Part shown: positions 56,314 through 61,254 of the stretch, piece after piece
Layout of the letters: each line of letters starts with the position of its first letter
Position numbering within the stretch: the first letter of the stretch is position 1
NCBI GenBank assembly: GCA_014885115.2
Contig: WKLE02004211.1
Coordinates: 1 to 61,254 of the forward strand
DNA: 61,254 nt
From: Asterionellopsis glacialis
Lineage: Eukaryota; Bacillariophyta; Plagiogrammaphyceae; Rhaphoneidales; Asterionellopsidaceae
Direction: 5' to 3'
Notes under the pieces: model-generated
What the model was told of the DNA's origin: nothing
Databases searched by the model: none
What the model saw: only the letters and a program-made list of their open reading frames with translations
Made by a program: the position numbers and the translations under genes

Positions 56314-58935
56314 ATGTTGGCGTCCACTTTAATTCGTCGTACAAGTACGACTGCTCCGATGAGTCGAATTGTGGGTAGTGCAAAAGCAACAAGTACTACG
56401 TCTTCTTGGATGTCACAGTATCGTTTATTCTCCAGTGGTGGAAATGATGGTGAAGGACAAGGACAACAGTCTTCTCCACCATTACGAGCAGGAAGAGGCG
56501 TTGGAGGAGGACGAGGTGGTGGAAGAGGTAATGGTGGAAGAGGTGGTGGTGGTGGTGGAAGAGATTTCACGGGTGGTCGAGGTCGTGGTGGCGGAGGTTT
56601 TTCAAACCAAGGAGGACGTGGTGGTGGTGGACGAGGTCGTGGTGGACGAGGTGGCCGTGGCGGCGATGGTGGTAGAGGAACAGGATCTTATGACAAATTC
56701 CGTGAACGTCGTCAAGCTGCTGCTGCCAATGCAGGTGGTCGTGGTGGTGTTGGTGGTGGTGGTGGTGGTGGAAAACCTCATCATGGTGGACCCACCAAAA
56801 AAGAAAATTTTGCCAAGACCGTATTGGAACCAGCAGCTAGAGGTGAATTACAAAAGGGACACCAATCTGGTATACCTCATCTTTTAGGACGTAAAAGGAA
56901 GGGTCATGGTGTACATGATAATTTCCCTGGACGCGAATCCGATGACCTTTTGGAACAAATGATTCAACAAGATCAAGAGGCTGCACAAGCATTGGAAACT
57001 GGAAAACAAAAGAAGGGTCATTTACGTTTGGGTACAGCCGTAGCTGGATCTGCTAAATTATCGGATGTTGTCAAATATATAGATGACCCATACGATTCTG
57101 AAGAAGAGTACGATGAAATGGAAGCTCCCATGTCCATGGAAGAGTTTGAAAACCATCCACGTGTCGAAAAGGATGACGCTGGACGGTACTCGATTGAATA
57201 TGATTCCGATTGGGGTGCCGATTCCGATGCCGATGACGAACCACCAAGTGGTCCTCCTGGTAGACGTCAACGTCAAGAATATAATCCATTTGTGGCAGAT
57301 CCAGAAGAGTCCTTTTTCTTTCGTGACATGTGTGACTTTTCAGTTCCCTTCCATCCTAATCTCCCCGAGGAGGTAGCCAACCGACCTCTCCCCATTCAAC
57401 CACACGGATCAGATTTAGATGACTTTTTGGCGGCGGTAATTAATAATCCAACCAAGTACTGTGAAGATCATGGTGGTTCAGAACATCCTGAAAGTCTTCG
57501 AGAGGCCAAACCTAACTTCCCTCCCAACCGTGTCAATCCGAACTTTGATTTTGTCCACACGAATCATAAAAGGTTCATTTACGTTGAAAATTTACCCCAT
57601 CCTACGATTGATGGTGAATCTGGTGATTTTGAAAACCCCTTGTTTCAACATGAAGTTCAAAGGACTGTACAACGTCTGTTCAAGTCATTTGGTGTCAAGG
57701 CTGAAAATGTCAGTCCAGCAAGTCTAACATCTGCATTCATTGGCTTCAAGTCCCCGCAACAGCGTGATGAAGCACTCGCTACGGGACCGGAAGAGAAGAT
57801 CTTACAAGCTGAACCCATTGTGATTTCCAAGGCAGAAAGTGGAGATGACGATGCAGACTTTATCAAGACGGCGGCGTCACCCGATGCTGTCATTAAACTT
57901 GTGAATCTTCCTCCCAATCGTAGTGCTGGATACTGGTCTCACAACCTATTCCCCGCCAACACAGAAGTTGGTTCCATCTATGGACCACTGTCTACCGAGA
58001 ATATCTGTATGATTTCGCCCACTACGGCATTGGTCAAGTTTGAATCGGCGGATAAGGCAGATTCAGCTGTTTCAGCCGACGTGGTAAAGACTCGGCTTGG
58101 TGAACTTTCGGAATGCCGCATCCGTTACTTCAAGGCTAAGCGTGAACTTGTCCTCAAGGGTATGACCGGTCCTGGAAAATTACAGGAGATGTTTGTCAAG
58201 GGACCTCGTCTTGTTGTGGACGGTGATGCCCCCTCCAAGGACTTTTTCCTTGATCATTATGATGTTATCGAACTTCGGAATTTGCATCCAAAAGTGACAA
58301 AGAAGGATATCTCGAATCTTATCCAACCATTTTGTGCCGATGTTCGGGATGTAGATGGTTCTGTGGAATTCGTCACGTGTGCGGAAGGAAACCCAATCGG
58401 TCGTGCTTACGTTGGTTTCGATCGACTTGGAGAAATTCAAAAAGTCTTCGAGACGCACAATGGTCGAATGACAATGGGCGACAACCGAATCTTTCTTCGT
58501 AAAGTCCAAGAGAAGGGCCGTAGAAAGAATTTAGCTCGAGAGAGTCGACCATTGCGTACAGAAGAGGAACTTTTGGACGATCTGAACAACTGGGAAAAGC
58601 ATGTTGATCCTGATGATATCGAAATGATTCTCAGTACAGGTATCAAGAAGGAAACTCTGGATAATGTCATGCGAACTATCCGCTTTAGCAATACATCATA
58701 TGGACCTTACGATCAGGCAGTAAGTAAGGAAAGATTCCGTGCGGATGGAGATAGAGGAGAAGAATACCGTGAATTTATTAAGGTTTACATTGAGAATCTT
58801 AAGGAACTACTTCCTACAAAGAAAAATCCTGGACTTGGATATGAAGCTCTATTCTTCCCCGACGAAGAGGTTGACGTATCTATGATTACCGATCCGGTTG
58901 ACTCGAGGAAGAAAAATGCTCAAGAAAAGTCTTAG
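56314..58935 (+). CDS. Probable mitochondrial RGG/RRM RNA-binding protein
   Basis: 873 residues from ATG 56314, one exon. The start (MLASTLIRRTSTTAPMSRIV to about YRLFSSGG, residue 42) is basic, Ser/Thr-rich and free of acidic residues: a mitochondrial presequence with an R-x-F-S-S type cleavage region. Residues about 55-170 are a Gly/Arg run of RGG boxes, many encoded by GGT/GGA triplets. An acidic region follows (SEEEYDEMEAPMSMEEFE, DSDWGADSDADDEPP). Three RRM-like units follow: about 419-500 (KRFIYVENLP, then FIGFKSPQQRDEAL), about 527-630 (VIKLVNLPPN, more diverged) and 650-735 (DVIELRNLHPKVTKKDISNL, then RAYVGFDRLGEIQKVF). The C-terminus is helical (YREFIKVYIENLKELLP). Likely binds mitochondrial RNA or ribosomes; the specific target is not recognisable. 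Confidence 0.78.
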   Translation: MLASTLIRRTSTTAPMSRIVGSAKATSTTSSWMSQYRLFSSGGNDGEGQGQQSSPPLRAGRGVGGGRGGGRGNGGRGGGGGGRDFTGGRGRGGGGFSNQGGRGGGGRGRGGRGGRGGDGGRGTGSYDKFRERRQAAAANAGGRGGVGGGGGGGKPHHGGPTKKENFAKTVLEPAARGELQKGHQSGIPHLLGRKRKGHGVHDNFPGRESDDLLEQMIQQDQEAAQALETGKQKKGHLRLGTAVAGSAKLSDVVKYIDDPYDSEEEYDEMEAPMSMEEFENHPRVEKDDAGRYSIEYDSDWGADSDADDEPPSGPPGRRQRQEYNPFVADPEESFFFRDMCDFSVPFHPNLPEEVANRPLPIQPHGSDLDDFLAAVINNPTKYCEDHGGSEHPESLREAKPNFPPNRVNPNFDFVHTNHKRFIYVENLPHPTIDGESGDFENPLFQHEVQRTVQRLFKSFGVKAENVSPASLTSAFIGFKSPQQRDEALATGPEEKILQAEPIVISKAESGDDDADFIKTAASPDAVIKLVNLPPNRSAGYWSHNLFPANTEVGSIYGPLSTENICMISPTTALVKFESADKADSAVSADVVKTRLGELSECRIRYFKAKRELVLKGMTGPGKLQEMFVKGPRLVVDGDAPSKDFFLDHYDVIELRNLHPKVTKKDISNLIQPFCADVRDVDGSVEFVTCAEGNPIGRAYVGFDRLGEIQKVFETHNGRMTMGDNRIFLRKVQEKGRRKNLARESRPLRTEEELLDDLNNWEKHVDPDDIEMILSTGIKKETLDNVMRTIRFSNTSYGPYDQAVSKERFRADGDRGEEYREFIKVYIENLKELLPTKKNPGLGYEALFFPDEEVDVSMITDPVDSRKKNAQEKS

Positions 58936-59494
58936 CTTTGACTAGTTTGCTTAACAAACTACCCTCTAGGCTTTAATTATAGAAACAATGATTTTATTGA
59001 AATCTTTCCATTCAGGTACAGTTTGTCCGTTCGTTCGATTCTCACTTGAAAACTTCAGACCCCGAACAATCGCCCACTTTAGAATTGTCAAGATTAAATG
59101 ATATTCATGTGCATCAAAACAAGGACATTGTGCAAGAGTTCCAAAACAAGGCAAACTTTGTTTCATCCATTGGCAGGAAAGTCTTCTAGGCGGCATCCGT
59201 ATCGTTGCTCTCAACGTTGAAGTATTCAGTTATTCATTGAGACAAGTACGTACAGTTAGTGACTGGATTGCTCCAATTATGCAAGTGTTCAACTGAGAGC
59301 GATACTGTATGCATACTGGGAGTCCAAGAAAAAGAGAGACAAGCTTGCTAGATTAGATGTTTTAGGAACTAAAAAACTACGACGCAACAAAACCTACTTC
59401 ATCAATGAAGAGTTGAATGTTTTATATTTCACTTTACTTTGCACTCATTTATTTGATTGCTGATATCTACTACAAAGAATTTGAGCTCAACAAC
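58936..59494. other. Spacer between convergent genes
   Basis: No confident gene. A minus-strand frame at 58966-59196 (from ATG 59196, about 76 codons) has some protein-like character but no recognisable motif. The rest is AT-rich 3' flank. Confidence 0.45.
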
Positions 59495-60793
59495 TCAAAA
59501 CGCGACGGAAATCATGACTAAAAGCATTCCTCCAAAGGTGAATGCCAATCCCAATTTTAACTTTTGCCAAGCAAGTTCCGATGCCCCTTCCCATTCTCCT
59601 AAAAAGACAGACAAAATTACGCCCATTGCTACAGTCGTCATCAACATGACTGGCCACGCAACACCGGCTGAAAAATCGGCCGGAAGGTACCCGGTAGCAA
59701 GCCCGTAAAGATGGATGTGACCTATGAAGGGTATCGAAGCGGTTATAAATACAATTATGTGTCTCCACCAAGGAGATCGCCAAAACGATGCTAAAGGTAC
59801 ATGCTTGGGGGACATGTAGAATGAGTACATGATAGATGGGATTGTAGCAATGGGAATGACAAAGAGCCAAATAATGGCCGCAGCACCAGAATCAGGTGTT
59901 GTTCCAGGGCCTTCATCGCCTTGTGCAATGTCCATCAGATCTTCGCCAAAGATAAAGGCAAACTGGAGTGACGTTGACAGCACCGCGGCCACAACACAAA
60001 CTAACACCTTTTTCAATGTTGAGGGGGGTGGTTCCGACGTAGCATCTTTGGCTTGCGCCTCCTTGTTTGTTGATGGTGGTGATCCGTAAGATGGATTTTC
60101 TTCAGGTTGTTCTTGTTGTTGTTCTGGCACGGGTTGTGAAGCTTCCTCCATGTCTACCATGTCGTTATGTTGAGTTTGCAGACCTTCATTCTCATCACGA
60201 ATTTGAAGGCTTTTCATGGAACAATATAATCCAACGCTTGCAATGGTAAGACCGGCAAGAATTATCCAGCCCGATGTTGTGTTGACAACTCTGTCCATGA
60301 TGAGCGGCAAGAGGGTTCCCAGAACCATAATTATGCCGATATTGAGATTGGTGCCCAAGCCAACACCAGCAATTTGGCAGGCAATGCCGAAGCAAAGAAC
60401 ACCTGTTCCAAACAGGATGGCAAAAACTAAAACCAGAGCAATGGACGATGCACTAGCCTCACTGAGAATATAGGATACGCGGTCAACCCCACCTGCCCAA
60501 AAAAGGCACAAGGGAATATTCGCTATAGCGGCATAAATGAGGAACAATGCCCATGCATAGTGATGATCAAGGTCGAATTCTCTGGGCTTTGATAAGTGGT
60601 GGGAGAGTTTTCCGAGAAGTGTGCGTCCCTCCATTGACGACGTCGACTCAATATCAGCCTCTAACTTCTTCCCCGTGGCCGAGCCGACGGCTAGGTTTAA
60701 CTTGGGCGAGAATGGGGCGTTCCAGCAACCATTGACGACGCCTGCAAGAACGGAAAGACAGAGACCGATGATGGTGTCGGTTGTGTTGGTCAT
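59495..60793 (-). CDS. RhaT-like multi-pass transporter (DMT superfamily)
   Basis: 432 residues from ATG 60793, one exon. About ten hydrophobic helices in two halves. The first half begins with IIGLCLSVLAGVVNGCWNAPFSPKL, the N-terminal helix pattern of the L-rhamnose/H+ symporter (RhaT) family, followed by WALFLIYAAIANIPLCLFWAG, and GTGVLCFGIACQIAGVGLGTN. A hydrophilic loop of about 70 residues rich in Glu/Gln/Pro (QQQEQPEENPSYGSPPSTNK) separates the halves. The second half has LCVVAAVLSTSLQFAF-like and FLGEWEGASELAWQKLKLGL segments near the end, the latter matching the conserved E-W region of RhaT. Substrate in a diatom is unknown: a sugar, sugar derivative or other metabolite is possible. 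No signal or transit peptide is clear. Confidence 0.82.
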   Translation of the reverse strand: MTNTTDTIIGLCLSVLAGVVNGCWNAPFSPKLNLAVGSATGKKLEADIESTSSMEGRTLLGKLSHHLSKPREFDLDHHYAWALFLIYAAIANIPLCLFWAGGVDRVSYILSEASASSIALVLVFAILFGTGVLCFGIACQIAGVGLGTNLNIGIIMVLGTLLPLIMDRVVNTTSGWIILAGLTIASVGLYCSMKSLQIRDENEGLQTQHNDMVDMEEASQPVPEQQQEQPEENPSYGSPPSTNKEAQAKDATSEPPPSTLKKVLVCVVAAVLSTSLQFAFIFGEDLMDIAQGDEGPGTTPDSGAAAIIWLFVIPIATIPSIMYSFYMSPKHVPLASFWRSPWWRHIIVFITASIPFIGHIHLYGLATGYLPADFSAGVAWPVMLMTTVAMGVILSVFLGEWEGASELAWQKLKLGLAFTFGGMLLVMISVAF

Positions 60794-61254
60794 CTTCGTT
60801 GATGGATGTGTCTTCTTCGTTCTTTAAACAACATCCACTTTAAAATTAGAAAGTTCTGCAATTTTTATGTTTCTGCGGCAAAAAAAAAGAATCCCAAAGT
60901 ATAGGTAAGCCGTGTCTCTCGTTACATGGTGTACGATAAAGTAGCACCATCAGGAAGATATTAAAACATCTTCTATTTTATCTACGATTTAAGATGTCAT
61001 CAGTCATACGGCAAAATTTGAAAATAGAACCCTGGTCCAGTACCTGTACTCGTACATTAGGTCATTCGATACTATTGTAGTGGGACTCCAGGCATAAATA
61101 ATTTGTCCAGAAACATGAACACTTGTACTACCAGGTATACCAGAAACACTACTCTTACTGGTACAAAATTAACGGCATACCTATTATTGCCTCCTCACCA
61201 TCTACTGTAACATGTACCAGGTATTATAAATGCCAGGTACTTCATCTCCTAGAT
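60794..61254. other. Right edge: promoter and short-word repeats
   Basis: Upstream region of the RhaT-like gene. From about 61,025 the spacer word family reappears (AGTACCTGTACTCGTAC, TACCAGGTATACCAG, GTACCAGGTATTATAAATGCCAGGTAC). No gene seen. Confidence 0.55.

Noticed and set aside
58966..59196. About 76-codon minus-strand frame after the RNA-binding gene
   Set aside because: Some protein-like segments (HEYHLILTILKWAIV) but no motif, and no splice partner found; left as unsupported.
1..61254. tRNA, rRNA, CRISPR arrays and bacterial-type operons
   Set aside because: I looked for B-box-like GGTTCGAATCC ends, rRNA blocks and regularly spaced direct repeats and found none; the only regular arrays are the 111-bp and 15-bp repeats described.

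Overview
This window looks like a nuclear scaffold of a diatom, probably a pennate one. Three things point there. Two proteins open with the diatom-expanded DUF6824 block (NDVLCGRGG...PPGRFL). Two genes encode single-pass transmembrane leucine-rich-repeat (LRR) proteins with phase-1 introns cut to LRR units. One protein has a layered presequence (signal peptide, basic transit region, twin-arginine thylakoid signal) as expected for a complex red-lineage plastid. Introns are short (about 77-138 bp) with GTAAGT-like donors. Species assignment is inference.

Layout. Bases 1-11,400 are an AT-rich repeat island. It holds a decayed Mutator-like (MULE) transposase, a 3 x 111-bp tandem array, a degenerate minisatellite, several kb of sequence without genes, and a truncated Ty3/gypsy pol pseudogene with three in-frame stops and a damaged reverse-transcriptase site. 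Bases 12-28.5 kb are ordinary gene space: a rhomboid protease, a prenylated PRL-type phosphatase, a spliced protein with a PWWP-like start and a GRDP-like end, a putative thylakoid-lumen protein, a coiled-coil protein, a spliced TPR/kinesin-light-chain-like protein, a PA28-type proteasome activator and a small helix-hairpin-helix protein. Bases 29-35.6 kb hold two head-to-tail DUF6824 paralogues. Bases 36.7-43.2 kb hold two head-to-tail LRR transmembrane receptor-like genes separated by an assembly gap. Bases 43.9-55.5 kb hold one very large six-exon gene for an ATR-type PI3K-like kinase. It is divergent from a mitochondrial-type RGG/RRM RNA-binding protein. A RhaT-like multi-pass transporter closes the window.

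No operon logic applies, since these are eukaryotic single genes. The best candidates for undescribed biology are: (a) the DUF6824 pair, which share several short collinear motifs outside the known domain; (b) the LRR receptor-like pair, one carrying about eleven copies of a cytoplasmic RPGxxxAVxxxDDRxxRK motif; (c) intergenic spacers enriched in short palindromic words (GGTACC, ACCTGGTA, AGTAGGACC type). Splice structures were reconstructed by eye from splice signals, phase and protein continuity. All family calls come from motif recognition without database searches.
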